Assembly (NCBI GenBank): GCA_910578735.1
Contig: CAJTSQ010000075.1
Coordinates: 1 to 5,372, forward strand
DNA: 5,372 bases
Direction of reading: 5' to 3'
Source of the DNA: an uncultured Oscillospiraceae bacterium
GTDB taxonomy: Bacteria > Bacillota > Clostridia > Oscillospirales > Oscillospiraceae
The notes beneath the pieces are model-generated. The model made no database searches and had not been told where the DNA came from. It saw only the letters and a program-made list of their open reading frames with translations. The position numbers and the translations under genes were made by a program. Within the stretch, counting starts at the first letter, position 1, and every line of letters begins with the position of its first letter. Shown piece by piece: positions 5,299-5,372 of the stretch.

Positions 5299-5372
5299 TA
5301 TATAGCAATCTGAAACTGCAACACGGCGCTGCTCTGCCGGGACAGCAGGCTGAGGCTGTTCCAGCATTGATG
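5298..5372 (-). CDS. Possible 3' end of an upstream gene (partial)
   Basis: The last 24 codons of one minus-strand frame run in from the window edge and end at TAA (5300-5298); the tail is SLLSRQSSAVLQFQIAI. Nearly all third positions are G or C (about 18 of 23), like the confident genes here, whereas the competing longer frame across this stretch is about half. No family can be named from so short a piece, and the plus-strand promoter nearby leaves room for a divergent gene instead. Confidence 0.4.
   Translation of the reverse strand, partial: HQCWNSLSLLSRQSSAVLQFQIAI

Larger units (their letters stand above)
1..5372. mobile_element. Fragment of a putative Clostridial integrative/conjugative element
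   Basis: The gene set (VirB2/DUF3852-like small membrane protein, HTH protein, sortase with PPQTG substrate, CAP protein, thioester/SpaA surface protein) resembles accessory and transfer regions of Tn1549-like and C. difficile CTn-like elements in gut Clostridia. This rests on gene content only. No integrase, relaxase, VirB4, coupling protein or attachment site is visible, and the ends are outside the window. A chromosomal surface-protein locus remains possible. Confidence 0.45.

Noticed and set aside
5119..5367. 82-codon minus-strand frame across the region upstream of the HTH gene
   Set aside because: It runs through the HTH gene's ribosome binding site and 32 nt into its coding region, lacks a clear ribosome binding site, and its third-position composition is about half GC, unlike the confident genes.
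1..5372. CRISPR arrays, tRNA or rRNA genes, insertion sequences, attachment sites
   Set aside because: No regularly spaced repeats, cloverleaf-like sequences, transposase frames or terminal inverted repeats were seen on either strand.

Overview
The window reads as part of a conjugative or integrative element from a Gram-positive, moderately GC-rich gut-type Clostridium relative (Oscillospiraceae/Lachnospiraceae-like). The support is strong AGGAGG-type ribosome binding sites, a sortase with a cognate-looking PPQTG surface protein, a SpaA/Cna-B surface protein, and a small two-helix membrane protein resembling VirB2/TrbC-type or DUF3852-type subunits of Clostridial transfer regions. No relaxase, VirB4, VirD4 or recombinase lies in the window, so the element assignment is an inference. 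All confident genes are on the minus strand, so the reading order is right to left.

Right end (5372 to 4521): a possible gene tail ends at 5298. Next is an intergenic stretch holding a near-consensus promoter that points the other way (plus strand, 5242-5270) and a 10-bp palindrome (5289-5298). Then comes a 209-aa protein with a C-terminal helix-turn-helix (5150-4521). From 4520 to 4334 there is a leader-like stretch with a candidate promoter and two overlapping terminator-type hairpins just ahead of the next ribosome binding site. A 91-aa reading frame that starts on a TGATG stop/start overlap competes for the same DNA.

Centre (4333 to 2216): a probable three-gene unit. It holds a 124-aa signal-peptide/two-helix membrane protein, a 326-aa secreted protein ending in PPQTG, a membrane helix and a basic tail, and a sortase that starts 83 nt inside the preceding gene.

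Left (2210 to 1): a clear promoter (TTGTAA-17-TATAAT) drives a 322-aa secreted protein with a copper-amine-oxidase-N-like domain, an Ig-like domain and a CAP/SCP domain. A strong hairpin terminator follows. It sits only about 28 nt before the start of a large surface protein that runs off the window. That protein has a signal peptide, a likely thioester (Cys-Gln) adhesin domain and Cna-B/SpaA isopeptide domains.

Taken together, this looks like a cell-surface module carried beside a transfer apparatus: a possible transfer-channel subunit, a wall-anchored protein with its own sortase, a secreted CAP protein, and an adhesin that may bind targets covalently. A role in covalently stabilising donor-recipient or bacterium-host contact is an attractive but untested inference.
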